From Balaenoptera acutorostrata (taxonomy: Eukaryota > Chordata > Mammalia > Artiodactyla > Balaenopteridae), in assembly GCF_949987535.1 (NCBI RefSeq), contig NC_080075.1:7300606-7364605 (forward strand): a DNA stretch of 64,000 nt, written 5' to 3'. The stretch's first letter is position 1, and each line of letters opens with the position of its first letter. Shown here one piece after another: positions 23,235 to 34,838 of the stretch. The notes beneath the pieces were generated by a model. The model was not told the origin of the DNA and made no database searches. It saw only the letters and a program-made list of their open reading frames with translations. The translations under genes and the position numbers were made by a program.

Positions 23235-23460
23235 CCGGCAGTATCACTTTCACAAAGGGCTTTGCAGTTTGCAGCCTGCTTTGGAAACTGCCCCGTACCT
23301 ATGGGAGGATGTGTCCTGTGCGTCCCAATTTATAGATGAGGAAACTGCAGCTCTGAGATATTATAACTTGCTCCAGGTTGCACAGGAGGACAGGGTTAAC
23401 ACATGACAGAACTTGGGCTCGTAATTGGTTTCACCCAGCTGCAGCGTAATGACCTTTTCA
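23235..23460 (-). repeat. MIR SINE
   Basis: Antisense MIR: 'tgcgtcccaatttatagatgaggaaactgcagctctgagatattataacttgctccaggttgcac' and 'ggttaacacatgacagaacttgggctcg' lie in the order expected for the minus strand. Confidence 0.8.
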
Positions 23461-23662
23461 TTCATGGACTCCCTCAACAAATCCTTATGGAGGACCTACG
23501 ATGTGCCCGGGTCTCGCAGAGACAGGCGTGGACGGGCTGACGCCACCCCGACCTTGCAAAGCCTCCAGCCTCCAGGAGAAGATGCACAACGAAGTAACTG
23601 ACTGTAACTGAGTGTAACGGGTGTTGTAGCAGAAGAAGTACTTTCATTAAACGCGGTGCCAG

Positions 23663-23798
23663 GGACCTCCCTGGCCGTCCAGCGATTAGGACTCCGCCCT
23701 TTCACTGCTGAGGGCCTGGGTTCAATCCCTGGTGGGGGAACTAAGATCCCGCAAGCCGTACAGCACGGCTGGAAAAAAAAAAAAAACAAACAAACATC
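23663..23798 (+). mobile_element. CHR-2-like (tRNA-derived) SINE
   Basis: This is a second, shorter tRNA-derived SINE type, distinct from the copies elsewhere in the window. Its text runs 'ggacctccctggccgtccagcgattaggactccgcc', 'gagggcctgggttcaatccctggtgggggaactaagatcccgc' and ends in an A-rich tail (23773-23798). The 7-bp repeat 'gtgccag' flanks it (23656-23662 and 23799-23805). Confidence 0.85.
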
Positions 23799-23959
23799 GT
23801 GCCAGATGTTTTACCAGAGGATGGAAATAAATCTGGATGAAGGCATCTGTGACTAGCCCCACCTCCAGGGACTTGTTTTTTGTGTTTTTAAAAAAATAAT
23901 CATAATTATTATTTTTATTGATAGTTATCGATTTTTTATTTTATTATTTATCATTTTAT

Positions 23960-24165
23960 TATTTTTTCCTTCTAGTTAATTTACAATGCTGTGTTAGTTT
24001 CTGGTGTATGGCAAAGTGATGCAGTTATACATATATGGGTGTTCTTTTTCATATTCTTTTCCATTATAGTTTATTACAAGGCAGTGAATATAGTTCCCTG
24101 TGCTCTACAGTAGGTCCTTGTTGTTGGTCTATTTTATATATAGTAGTTTGGATTTGTTGCTGCTC
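23960..24165 (-). repeat. L1 3' UTR fragment
   Basis: Minus-strand L1 3' end. The plus strand reads T-rich tail, then 'ttaatttacaatgctgtgttagtttctggtgtatggcaaagtgatgcagttatac', then 'gttccctgtgctctacagtaggtccttg'. It ends near 24165, still in the 3' UTR, so it is strongly 5'-truncated. Confidence 0.85.
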
Positions 24166-24169
24166 ACAT

Positions 24170-24624
24170 CCCAGGCACGGGGTGGGGATGTCTGTACGGG
24201 GAACACAGGGATGCTGGCCGAGAGGGGCAGGCGGTCTCCCCCCAGGTGCCCCCTGGCACTTGGGGAGCTCATACAAAAGTACGGTGACAAGATGCAGCCC
24301 AGAGCATTCAGCACCCTGCCAGTGGTGGGTTATTGCTGGGTGGGCGAGCAGTGGGAAGTGAACGGAAAAGGGAATGAAGGAGGCCTGGCTGGGGATGTTC
24401 GCACAGACCCACCCTCAACGGCTGGCAGAAAATGCGTTCTCTGACCTGTTGCAAGTGTACACTAAAGGATTAACCTGTTTTTTGTGTTTTTTGTTTTTAA
24501 TGAAGGGATTCTGCCTTATCAGGAGTAGGTCTCCTTGGTATGAAATTGATGCATTTTATAAGGAGCTTTCTGAATATTAAGGTAAACAAACAAAATAGCC
24601 ATAACGATAATCCCCACCACTTAC
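24170..24624. other. unique sequence, no gene seen
   Basis: No repeat or exon was recognised. Confidence 0.4.
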
Positions 24625-24835
24625 CAAATACTCTTTACATCCTGTTCAGACACGATGTGGTTGAATTTATACCATCACTCTGTGTCGTGGGTGTTGCATA
24701 GATGAGGAAGCTGAAGTTAAGTTACGTGCCCAAGGGGCCAGAGCCAATAAATGGCAGAGGCAGGATTCAAACCCAAGTCCTTCTGATGTCAGATCCCACC
24801 CTCTTAACCACCAAATTGCCCATCGTACCATCCAG
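24625..24835 (-). repeat. MIR SINE
   Basis: Antisense MIR: 'gatgaggaagctgaagttaagttacgtgcccaag', 'ggcagaggcaggattcaaacccaagtccttctg' and 'cctcttaaccacc' are in the expected minus-strand order. Confidence 0.82.
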
Positions 24836-24839
24836 CACA

Positions 24840-25429
24840 GAGGCAAATGCTACAGTGGCAGTGCACAGGCATAATGGATTCTGCCTCAGAGAGGAGTAAC
24901 AAGGAAGGGTTTTTAGCATCCACGGGGTCTCGTCAGATAGCCATTGGAAAGAAAGACATCCCCCAAAGAGGAAATGACGTGGGAAAAGACAGAGTGGTCT
25001 AGCGTAGCCTGGGTGTTCAGAAAATCACCAGTGGTTTGATGGTCTTGGGTAGTGAAGAAGGAGGTAAGTCATGAGGGTGGCAGAGATGGTGCCGGAAAGA
25101 GCAGGGACTGCTGCATCAAGCACCTTTCCCACCCAGCAATGGGACTTGGGGATTTTCCTGGAAGGGATGGGGAGCCATTGAAGGGTGTGAGGTCTGGGAG
25201 GGGGGTGAGGAGAGAATCATGTTATCATTTTTGCCGTCTTGACAAAGAAAATGTGGAAGCAGTTGGGAATATACTCTGGAGCCTGTCCCCTGGGAGATGC
25301 GTCAGGCAGCCAGGTGTGTCCACCTGTCTGATCATACACCTTCCTTGGTGAAGAAATCATCACAACATATTCCCAGCAGGTGTGTGATTATTCACAAATG
25401 ATCACAGTACAATGGTATTCATGCATTAT
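24840..25429. other. unique sequence, no gene seen
   Basis: The segment near 25140-25260 loosely resembles an old interspersed repeat ('ggggagccattgaagggtgtgagg'). The family was not assigned and no exon was seen. Confidence 0.3.
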
Positions 25430-25545
25430 GTGCATTAAAACATGACTGTGGTCAATGCCACTGGGTGGTACCCGTCAAAATGGTTAATGGTAAATTTCAT
25501 GTTATGTGAGGCTTAACCTCATAAAAACAAACAAACAAGTAAGTG
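25430..25545 (+). repeat. old L1 3' end
   Basis: Plus-oriented L1M-type 3' end: 'caatgccactgggtggtacccgtcaaaatggttaatggtaaatttcatgttatgtgaggcttaacctcataaaaacaaacaaac', including the A-rich tail. Confidence 0.65.
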
Positions 25546-25919
25546 TGAGTAGATATTCTAGTCTTCCCCTTCCACACCACAGCGAATTGCTTGCACATGG
25601 GGTGCACGTGTCCCTTTGATGTCGAGGTCTGGAGGAAGGGCATGGCTGTGGAAAAGGAAAAGAGAGAGAGGATTTGAGGTGTGGTTTAAGAGGTAGAATT
25701 GATAGAGCTCGATGTTTGGAGGTTGAGGAGTATGTGGGAAAGAGAAGAAGGCAGAAAGATGCCCCATTTCTGGTTTGGATATAGGAAAAAAAAAAGTTTT
25801 CCCTTTTTTGGGGACTTGGTGTGGCCAGTCCTGGGATCATTTCCCAGGGGTTGGCATAGGATTGGGTGGGGAGTTTCTAGGCATGTCCAGAAGTGAATCC
25901 AGCCTGAGGGTATGGATGG

Positions 25920-26560
25920 ATGGTCCTGTTTAGATGAGGAAACTGAGAGTCTAGTCTGAAAAAGCCTTATTAGCCAAGGGCCAAACAAGAGGTCAGAAGG
26001 AGGCAAACTCAGGAGTGGGAATCAAGGGGCAAGCTGGGAACAAGGCAGGAAGGGTTTCACAGGCCACATGGAAAGTGATGCAGGCCAGGGGAGGGGGGGG
26101 TCCTCCCGACCAGGGTTTCATTCTGGACCATGGAACCTGATACCCAGGAGATGCCCAGGGGGAAGCAGCAGACACTTGGGAACAGATGGATGTGGGCTTG
26201 AGTAGCAGCATCTGGAGTGCAGAAGAGGCTGCTCGGGAGAACATGAGCCACTGGGCTGAGGACAGAGCCCTGGGGAAGATCAACATTTAAGATGCCGGCA
26301 GAGTAGTGGAAGCCTGACAATGAGAGAAATCACCTGACCAAAACCAGGAGAGTTCGGAGTCACAGGGCCAAGGGGAAATTTCCAGAAGGAAAGAAGTGGT
26401 CACAGGTGTCAAACACTACAGGGGGACAAGTAAGACAGGAACTGAAAAAGTGTCCATTGGCTAAGCTCCCTGGTGACGTTAGCGAAAGTAATTCTGGAGA
26501 TGAGTGGGGTGGGGAGGGGCAGGGGGGAGGCAAGGGCATGGAGCAGGGAGCCCTACTGGT
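25920..26560. repeat. possible old interspersed repeat
   Basis: Purine-rich text such as 'gagccctggggaagatcaac' (26265) and 'ggtcacaggtgtcaaacactac' (26399) recalls a widespread old mammalian repeat. I cannot assign the family, and this should be read as a suspicion. Confidence 0.2.
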
Positions 26561-27784
26561 GGATGGAGATGAGAAGGTAAAAACCCTTCAAGCAGAGCAG
26601 GCTTGGGTTGTCTGACTTCTCATCTAAGGCTCTTTCTCCTCTCCCAGTGCAGCTTGGCCCTAGAAAGTTCTAGAAGTCTTATTACAGTCCAGAGGCAGGA
26701 TGAGCCTTTTGGTTCTGATTTCTTGGATTTCCAGGCAGTTTGGGAGAACCAGCAGAGTTTCGGACAAGTCAAGTAGCCCATCAAAGTCAGTGTACCTGAT
26801 GATAAGAATATATTTAAGGGATTCAGAAACTTTCCTGGGATTCTTTTAAAGAGTTTGCACAGAGTTAGGGAGAGAAGCAGAGCAACAGAAAACTTCTCTT
26901 TGGCCTCCCTGACCGCATTCTTCTGGTTTGTGTCAGGTGGTCCCCCAGAGTGGGGTGAAGGCCGCTGCTTCCAGCCTTCTGGTAGACCTCGCCCTGCTGC
27001 GGGTGAGAGGCGGCAAGCTGGGTGCCTGGTGGGGAAACGCCATTGGCTGGGTTAGTCACTCGCCTCCACACTTTCACATCCTCTATCAACACCTGCACAC
27101 TTCAGTGGTGACCACACGCGCTCTTCCTGTTTATACGGAAAGTGCCATTCAGAAAGCTTGCCAGGGAGAAGGGAGCTGCACCCTCAGCCTCCAAAGAAAG
27201 ACATTGCACAACTTATTTGGGAGAGGAAGAAAAGGAGCCTGTGAGTTGAGAGGTAAGGTCAAGCCAAAGATCATCTGGGCCCTCCGGGCTGCCTTGGGTG
27301 GAAAAGAAGTGACTCTTCCTTTGTACCCTTCAGGGGGTGACTCAGAGGAGCCTGACCCAAGCTCCTCAGGGCCGGGCAGCGGGGACTCTCAATCTGCTCT
27401 GCAGAGAGAACCCAGGCTCGGGTGAGCGGCCGGACCAATTGGGGAGGCAGATTTGGAAGGTGGTCCCGAAAGGTCACAGCATTCACGTGGGGATAGCTTG
27501 TAAAGAATGCACAACCTGGGTCTGAGCATGTGCACACACAGTTGCGATGGTGGCTGGCCCTGTAGGCCTCCAGAAGAGTGTGTCTGAACTCCATTTAGGC
27601 CATTGGCTACACCACACATAAAGAGCCCATGATATATATGGTCACAGACTGGACCCCAGTGCATGGCTCCGGTGAGTGATCTCAGAGGCCTGGGCACCGG
27701 AAGGAGAGAGTATGCAGGGCTCACCCTGAGGCCACTGCCGCTCCTGCAGAAGTGGCTCAGGACACACGGCCTCCTCGTCGGCAG
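26561..27784. other. GC-rich unique sequence, no gene seen
   Basis: Overlapping frames on both strands (26928-27425 plus, 27271-27594 and 27389-27724 minus) are typical of GC-rich non-coding DNA. No recognised repeat, exon or CpG-island promoter signature was found. Confidence 0.4.
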
Positions 27785-27930
27785 GGGCTGACAGCACTAT
27801 TCGTATTCCTTGCACAGCACATTATGTCTGTATGTGTGTGTGCATGTGTGCACACACATCATGCACATATACATGCTACATTATGTGTATAGACAGGCAT
27901 ATACACGTGATACATAAAGACCCACATATA
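27785..27930. repeat. TG/CA-rich low-complexity stretch
   Basis: An interrupted TG/CA microsatellite ('tgtatgtgtgtgtgcatgtgtgcacacacatc'), with alternating TG and CA halves that are self-complementary. This could form a hairpin. Confidence 0.8.
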
Positions 27931-28544
27931 ATACAAAATAGCAATAGTGACCATATTTTTGAAACTAGAGAGTTAATGGTATGACAAGAGATTTTTTTTT
28001 TCCTAAAATGGGAATTCCTTGCTATTCAAGTTTTACAAATATAAAAGTGAAATCATATTTGGATATGTATTTTATAACCCCTTTTATTCAAAGGGGTGAA
28101 AATCCCAGGGGATGGGAACTGTTCAGGTAGTCTGGGACCTGATATTGCAGCAAGAATTAACTAAAGGCCAGATGTTAACTCACACCCACATCAGCAAAGA
28201 GGTAGCAGTACGCTTATTCTTTGAGTCTTGAGTGTACACACTGAATCCTCAATTAAAAAAAAAAAAAAAATTATGGTCTCCGCTTTTGCCCAAAGTATTG
28301 GGCTCTTGGTGCAAAGTTAAGGAAGAGCACCTTCCCTTACGTAAGGCTGTCAAGGTTTCCCATCTCACTGAAGTGAGATTATTAGAGTAAAAGTAGCACA
28401 AAGACTCAACATTCTGAGGTTTTGGTTTTGTTTCTGTCACTGCTGTTCCCTTGCTCTGGACGTTACCTGCGCTTCGTGTTCAGATATGCCATGCATATTT
28501 TTATTTATTTTGCATTTGGAAAATGGAAAACATGTCCATTGCTT
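27931..28544. other. unique sequence, no gene seen
   Basis: AT-rich, including a poly(A) run (28254-28270). No repeat family or exon was recognised. Confidence 0.4.
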
Positions 28545-28770
28545 ATTGGCTAGACCTCTAGGTTCAAGTCCCAACTCTAACACTTCCTGTGACTTTGGGC
28601 AAGTCACTACACCTGCATCTGGGGTTCCGGTATCTGTAAAATGGGTACAACAATAGTCTCTACCTCTTAAATTAGGGTTAGATGAGCTAATACATGTAAA
28701 GTGCTTAGAAGAGTGGTACATTGAAAGGGCCCCATAAGTGTTAGCGGCCATTATTATTGTTATTGTTGTC
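28545..28770 (+). repeat. MIR SINE
   Basis: Clear MIR: 'gacctctaggttcaagtcccaactctaacacttcctgtgactttgggcaagtcac', 'ggtatctgtaaaatgggtacaacaatagtctctacctcttaaattagggttagatgagctaatacatgtaaagtgcttagaagagtggtac'. The 'aagtgcttagaa' block marks the 3' end. Confidence 0.92.
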
Positions 28771-28774
28771 ATCA

Positions 28775-29255
28775 TTTTTTGTGCAATTAAGCTGTCAGAT
28801 TTGAAGGGAAATGGTAGGAGGCAAAGATTAAAGGTGGGAAGTGGGGCTACGTAGATGGGTGTTGGGGAGACACATAAGAGGTCAGAGCCATGACACCAAC
28901 ATGCAGTCCTTTACGCTGCAGAGGTGTCGTGAACAGGAGATGGGAAAGGAGCAGGGGTGCCCCTGAGCTCTTACACATGTTGTACGTTCATGTGCACAGC
29001 AATCAAAGGCAGATACGTGTAACCGTGACATCCGAGTGATGGTAAATGGCCTGTGTTTAGTGCCTCTCATGTGGAAAGCATGTGCTTGCGTGTTACATGC
29101 CTTCTCTCGTGTCTTGCATCAGATCCCTTGTGTGATGGTGCCTATTTTAGAAGAAAGCTGAGAGCTGGTCTAAGCGTGCGGAGCTGGGGTCTAACTATCT
29201 CCAGACTCTGCTCCTAGCCCCTTGCGTCGCCTCTACAATCTGAGCTAAGTGGTAA
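28775..29255. other. unique sequence, no gene seen
   Basis: A weakly MIR-like stretch near 29080-29160 is too degraded to call. Nothing else was recognised. Confidence 0.35.
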
Positions 29256-29400
29256 TGGAATGTGCCAGATGAGGAAGCTGAGTTTCAGGAAATTAAGAAA
29301 CAAGTTCAAAGTCACACTGAGAGTTAAAGGTGTGGCGGGGAGCTGGATGCTGACCCCTGATTTCCAGACCCTCTATTCTGCTTTGCAGTTCAGAGGAAGA
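29256..29400 (-). repeat. MIR SINE
   Basis: Antisense MIR: 'ccagatgaggaagctgagtttcaggaaattaagaaacaagttcaaagtcacactgag' followed by 'gtggcggggagctggatgctgacccctgatttccagaccctctattctgc'. Confidence 0.7.
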
Positions 29401-29424
29401 ACCCCTAGGCTTGCACTCTGCCTC

Positions 29425-29580
29425 CTGAGGTTGACAGCCGTGGGACTCCTTCAATAAGTCACTTTATCTTCCACGCTTTGGTTTCTTTATCTGTAAAGTG
29501 GGTAAAATAAACTGCCCTACGTAGTTTACAAGGTTTTATGAGATTTCAGTGAAGCTACATATGTAAAATGCTATTATATT
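29425..29580 (+). repeat. MIR SINE cut by L1 insertion
   Basis: 'ataagtcactttatcttccacgctttggtttctttatctgtaaagtgggtaaaataaactgcc' and 'acatatgtaaaatgctatta' follow the MIR 3' half in plus orientation. The match stops where an L1 3' fragment begins at 29581. The sequence right of the L1 (30225 on) is too diverged to show the rest of the MIR. Confidence 0.7.
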
Positions 29581-30214
29581 GAAGTCCAGTTGACTTACAA
29601 TGTTTCAGGTATATGGCAAAGTAATTCAGTTATCTGTCTATCTATCTATATTCTTTTTCGGATTCTTTTCTATTATAGCTAATCACAAGATACTGAATAT
29701 AGTTCACTGTGCTATACAGTAGATCCTTGTTGTTTGTCTATTTTATATATAGTAATGTGTATCTGTTAATCCCCCACTTCTAATTTATCCCTCCCCCCTT
29801 TCCTCTTTGGTAACCATAAATGGTTTTCTATGTACGTGAGTCTGTTTCTGTTTTGGAAATAAGTTCATTTGTATCATTTTTTTTAGATTCCACATATAAG
29901 TCTTATCATGATATTTGTCTTTCTCTGTCTCACTTACTTCACTTAGTATGATAACCTCTAGGTCCATCCATGTTGCTGCAAATGACATTATTTCATTTTC
30001 TTTATGGCTGAGTAGTATTCCATTGTATGTATGTACCACATCTTCTTTATACCATGCATCTGTTGATGGACACTTAAGTTGCTTCCATGCCTTGGCTATT
30101 GTAAATAGTGAAGCTATGAACATTGGAGTGCATGTATCTTTTCATATTAGAGTTTTCATCTTTTCTGGATATATGCCCAGGAGTGGGATTGCTGGATCAT
30201 ATGGTAATTCTATA
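29581..30214 (-). mobile_element. 5'-truncated L1 with short TSD
   Basis: Minus-strand L1. The 3' UTR lies at 29585-29880 and the ORF2 C-terminus to 30214. A frame at 29785-30123 includes ORF2-like '[18 protein letters not shown]' and the '[18 protein letters not shown]' tail. The direct repeat 'gctattatat' lies at 29570-29579 and 30215-30224. The insertion landed in the MIR. Confidence 0.85.
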
Positions 30215-30369
30215 GCTATTATATATTTCTGATTGTAAGAAATATGTAAGAAAAAATGTTGAAAGTGACTCTCAGTAAAGGCAAGTTAAAAAGGAAAGGA
30301 AAAGTACAAATGATGTTGGTTCTTCATGGCATGTCATTAAGGATGACTTAACTTATTCTTTCAAATGAC

Positions 30370-30615
30370 TGCTTTGCACTGCCTGGTACTGATATTCTAT
30401 AATTCGTTTAACCAGTCTCATATATGGAAAATTAATTTATTTCCATTTTTAAATAGTCCAAATTAAACTGCAGTGATTGTTCTACAAATCCTTTAGTGCC
30501 ATCATTTTGTCAGTTTTTTAAATTTTCACAAACCTGATAAGCAAATGGTGTTACCCCATTGGTTTTCTTTTCTTGATTATTAGTGAGTTGATTCCCAATG
30601 TTTTAAGACATAGCT
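30370..30615 (-). repeat. old L1 3' UTR fragment
   Basis: Antisense old L1 3' text: 'ctgcagtgattgttctacaaatcctttagtgccatc' and 'aaacctgataagcaaatggtgttaccccattgg...ttagtgagttgattcc' match the order of the old L1 3' UTR. Confidence 0.6.
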
Positions 30616-32224
30616 TTGTAAAAGACTAAACACATTATCCCTCGTCTAGCAAACAGTCAAAATACGTGTTCCTTTTAAAGTGAAATAGTCCCATTTTTCT
30701 CATGATTAAAATACGAGCAGGTATTTGTGTACAAACATAAACCTATTAAAAAGCACCTTGCACAAATATTTCTCTTTATAGCTTTTATCGGTGCTAAAAT
30801 GGGGGGTTATCATGAATACAAGACAACCAGACTCCTGTAATAACTAATAAACATGACAATTTGATTTATCACTGTTCCTCTACTGTAGCCCATTGACAGA
30901 TTTTATTTCTTTCTGGAAAAATTACCAGGATTTAAAGCTCTATCATATGGCACTTAATTCCATCTACAATATGTTACCAATTAGATTCTGCTTAAACTAC
31001 CATCAGCTGGCAGACCATGGAACGCGTTAAGTGGGATGACAGTCAGATAACTAGTAAGACACTTTGTGGCAGCTTTCTCATGGCCAAGGAGCAATGCTGA
31101 GACAATGGATAATAAGAGAGAAAGGACAAATAGAGCATTTTCTGTCCCCCATCCCGAAAAAAGAAAGTGTTTCAAGTTCTCCTAAAAACGTACAAGTTTG
31201 TGTTTGAGTTGATAGTTACATCAATTGCTATTTGCTACCCCTATTCTGCCCCTCCATTCTGCTGCCCCCTTTGATGATAAAAAGGCATTCTACTCCCTAA
31301 TCCTAACATGGTGATGCCTAACTTCAGCTCAGTGGTCCTGTCCCGTTTAGTGATGTGTTTTAAGATTTCACCTTCCTCCCAAGCCCTGGATGTTGACCAC
31401 AGTAAGAGAGAATTCTTGTGACGTGGAATGAGCCTCGTTTTCTTATTTTTCTCTGGGAATTTGGCCTCATCAGACCGTGCTCATGTTGCAAGGGAAAGAA
31501 ACCACATGGAGCTGTGCTGAACAAAAAGACCAACTTTTGGAACAATCTGGGGGGCTGACCAGGCTTAATGAGCAGCAAGCAAGGAGATATGAAGTCCAGG
31601 CAGCCAGAACCAGTACGAACACCATCAAGAACCACAGCAGGGGAAATGGGGGCACAGGCTGGGCCACGTAATGTGGCCACCACTGTAACAGATATGACCT
31701 CAACTGTTCCCACATTGGGGCATCACTTATGTAAAATACAGGATCCCAGAAAGAAGGGAGAGAGTGAAGACCTGCGTCTAGGTCACGTGCCTGTCCCCAG
31801 GGAAAGGTCAGATCCATCCATGTGACTTCAAGCTATGCCTAGGGAGGCCTCCCCCAAAGGAAGACTGGAGCGGTAATAGGAAGGGGTGGACGGTTGGAAG
31901 GTGACAGCGAAAAGCGACGAGTGTCTTCCACATGGTTCCTGCCCAGCAGTCTCTGAGTGGAAGCTGGTTGGTTATCACTGGGAGACATCAGCCTTTGATG
32001 GTTGTTTGTACAGATAGATGTACACAAGGGAGAATCAGGAAACTGAGCCCCTGCTGCTTCCTGAATCCTTGTCCTGGTCGCTTTGCTTCTACAGCTGGGA
32101 GTAGAGTAGGAGGCCAAGGGATTTTCCTAAGGACCTGAGCAAGAAGACGGACCCTCCTTGTAAATCAGAGGAATCGGTGCTGTCTCCGTAGCTCCTACCC
32201 GTGTCGAGCATTTCAGGGTCATTT
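30616..32224. other. unique sequence, no gene seen
   Basis: No repeat family was assigned, although 31480-31860 may be an old repeat. Overlapping frames on both strands at 31360-31825 carry no known domain, so I call no gene. Confidence 0.35.
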
Positions 32225-32385
32225 TTTGAGTCCCCCAGTGTAGATATTACACACTCCTTTTACATACGGAGGACAGAGACTCCAAGAGGTTAAGTGACCT
32301 GCTCGCCTAGTTCATACAGTTTGACATGGGGCTCAAACCCAGGCTCCCCAGCTCTGAAACCTTCCACTCCAGCCAGCCTTAGGGC
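32225..32385 (-). repeat. MIR SINE
   Basis: Antisense MIR: 'acggaggacagagactccaagaggttaagtgacctgctcgcctagttcatacagtttgacatggggctcaaacccaggctcccc'. Confidence 0.75.
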
Positions 32386-32461
32386 GACCCTGAGTCTACG
32401 CTGCACAGAAGCAGCACATGTGCTAATATTTGAATGAAATCATTTTCTTTCAGGACACCAC

Positions 32462-32497
32462 TGTGTGTGTCTGTGTGTGTGTGTGTGTGTGTGTGCA
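32462..32497. repeat. GT microsatellite
   Basis: About 36 bases of (GT)n with one CT interruption, followed by CACACCCC and CACACA. A simple dinucleotide repeat. Confidence 0.95.
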
Positions 32498-32499
32498 CA

Positions 32500-32929
32500 C
32501 CCCCCACACACATAACCAGTAAGGATTCTAAGAGGAAAGTTAGGGGTTCAGAGGGAAAGCATCCCATATGTTATAACTTTGCCTGGGCTGTCCCTGTTTC
32601 TAAAGACCGTGACAATATTTTTTGAAGCAAAGATCAAAGGACATATGGTCTGACTCAAGGGTTAACAAAGGGAAAAATATTTGAAATTGGGACTCTCTGG
32701 GACAATTTGAGATGTATGGCTACAATCATTCCCAGAGCACCTGGGAATCATGGAGTTCTTTGGGAAACACTTTGAAATACTAAAACATTAAATCTCGTTC
32801 TCCAAACTAGGGATGATTTTATCAACAGATATTGGGACAGTCTTATACATTGGCTCTATGATTCCAAAGCTGGGAGGCCTCATGCCCATGACAATAGCAA
32901 ACGTGTTGAAATCTGTTTGCATCACCTGT
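32500..32929. other. unique sequence, no gene seen
   Basis: A weak hAT-like stretch near 32690-32790 ('cacctgggaatcatggagttctttgggaaacactttg') may be an old MER5-type fragment. Nothing firmer was seen. Confidence 0.3.
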
Positions 32930-33420
32930 AAAATCATTAGAAATAATAAGAGAATTCTTCATACAAAAGTGAATAGATTTCTTACAGCAAAAATAGCCAG
33001 TAAGAAGGGATATAATTCACAAAAGCCACTGCAATGTAAATATCTAGAAAAGAACTTAAGAGGAAACACATGAGACCTTTACGAAAAAAAAAAATCTACT
33101 TAAGGATGTAAAGCATGTAAATGGAAACACACCAAAAAAGAGGAGAAGTATGTATATGTATAGCTGATTCATTTTGCTATACAGTAGAAACCAACACAAC
33201 AATGTAAAGCAACTATACTCCCATAAAAATTAAATTTAAAAAAATTTTTTTAAATGGAAACACATGGCATATGGAAACTAGATAAGTAAATATGAATTCT
33301 CACCAACCTAATTTGTATGCAAAAAGTGTGTAAAATAAAATTTCCAATGCATTGGGCGGAAGGGAACTTGATAAAATTCTAATCAAAAATTCTAAAGAAT
33401 AACAAGGATATTTTTGAAGA
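32930..33420 (+). repeat. old L1 ORF2 remnant, split by a short L1 insertion
   Basis: Plus-oriented, A-rich L1 ORF2-like text such as 'aaatatctagaaaagaacttaagaggaaacacatgagacctttacg' (33039-33084), interrupted by an L1 3' fragment at 33132-33250. The right part continues from 33251 to about 33420 with lower confidence. Confidence 0.45.
33132..33250 (+). mobile_element. very short 5'-truncated L1 with perfect 14-bp TSD
   Basis: Only the last part of an L1 3' UTR is present ('tatgtatatgtatagctgattcattttgctatacagtagaaaccaacac', then 'caactatactcccataaaaatt' and an A/T-rich tail). It is flanked by the perfect direct repeat 'taaatggaaacaca' at 33118-33131 and 33251-33264. The terminal block is of the 'agctgattcattttgctatacag' type (group B). 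Confidence 0.92.
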
Positions 33421-33649
33421 AAAGGTGGAGGTAGACATGGTGCTTGCCTTTTCAACTATGAAAGTTTCAGTGGTCATATCGTTCCAGATGGATAAACAGA
33501 TGAATGGGAGAGAAGAGAAAGTACACACACACACGCATTCATGCACATGCAAATGTAGTGTGTGAAAAAAGCACCTTTTGGAATCAGTAATAATAGCAAG
33601 AATGAGGGCAGTCATATCGAGAATGAATGGTCAGTCCTCATTTAGCTTG
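33421..33649. other. unique sequence, no gene seen
   Basis: Includes a short CA run (33522-33534). Nothing else was recognised. Confidence 0.4.
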
Positions 33650-34375
33650 ATTCTTCAGCAGCTTTGACACAGTAAACTCTTCCTTCCTTCTTGAAATACC
33701 TTCTTTTCTGCCTCCAGAACATGCTTCTCTTCCTTCTCATCCTATCTCACTGGTCTTCTGTTCAGGTTCCTTTTCCAACTCTTTCCTGTGTCTAGATGCT
33801 AGAGTGCCCAGGGCTCAGTCCGCCAACATCTCTGCTCTATCTGCATTCACTGCCCAGGTGATCTGGTCCAATATGACCACTGAAACACTAACGATGTCCA
33901 AAATGACTTCTCCTAGCCTCGACCTGTTTTCTGACCAGACACTCCACTGTCCAACCCCACTCGGCATCTCCACTTGAATGTGTGTTCAGCCTCACAGTCT
34001 TAGCACGTCCAAAACAGAATTCCTGATTTCTCCAAGCTCAGCCCTGCTCCTCCTGTGGTTTCCTCATATGTCAGCAGACGATCCCTTCATTCTTCCAGAG
34101 TCAGGCCAGCCCTCTGAAACCATCCTTCACTTCTTTCTTTTACAGTCCACATCTAATCCATCAGTAGATCCCATTCACATGTCATTTGAAATATATCCAG
34201 AGTTGAATCCCTTCTCAGCACTCAACCTCCTGGGTCTCTCACCTGCTCTGCAAACTGGTCTCCTTCCCACATGCTCCTTCTTCATCCTGTTCTCGGCACA
34301 GACCCAGAGGCATTCTTGTAAAACTGAAGTCAAGTCATATCATTGCTCAAAACCCTCCAATGGCCTCCTTACCTC
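33650..34375 (+). repeat. LINE L2, left part
   Basis: L2 3' region in plus orientation: 'cagagtcaggccagccctctgaaacc' region, 'cctgctctgcaaactggtctccttcccacatgctcc' (34248) and 'aagtcatatcattgctcaaaaccctccaatggcctcc' (34333). It resumes at 34839 after an inserted repeat. Confidence 0.85.
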
Positions 34376-34377
34376 AG

Positions 34378-34838
34378 TATTCCAGTTATTTATTGCTGCA
34401 TAACCAAGTACCCCAAAATATGGTGGCTTAAAACAAACTTTCAGTTTTGCTCAAGATCCCATGGGTCAGTTTAGTTTTGGCGGGGCTGGAGGACCCCTTC
34501 TAAGGTGGCTTCTTCCCTCACATCCTGGCATCTTGTGACTGCTCATCTTCCAGGGCTCTCCATGTGGCTTGGACAGAATGCTGGTCTTGAGGTTTGTGCA
34601 CTTCTTCCATTGTGATTGTCTCTAGGAGGCAGGAAGAGGAAGCTGCCACAAGAGGCAGGGGCTGGGACAGCATCCTTTCTGCTACATTTTGTTGGCCAAA
34701 GCAATCAGCAGGCCTGCCCAGATTCGAAGAGGTTGAGAGTCTCCTGACGGGGGCAGGGCAATGTCGTGATGCAGAAAAACACATGGGATGTTCCTGTGGC
34801 CATCTTTGGGAAACGCAGTCCGCTATACTCAACCATTA
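34378..34838. repeat. repeat inserted within L2, family unassigned
   Basis: It begins 'tattccagttatttattgctgcataaccaagtaccccaaaatatggtggcttaaaacaaac' and ends near 'gtggccatctttgggaaacgcagtccgctat'. The start matches a well-known old mammalian repeat, LTR- or DNA-transposon-type, but I cannot name it. Overlapping frames at 34518-34839 are not a gene. Confidence 0.6.

Noticed and set aside
26928..27425. 165-codon frame in GC-rich sequence
   Set aside because: No recognised domain and competing frames on both strands.
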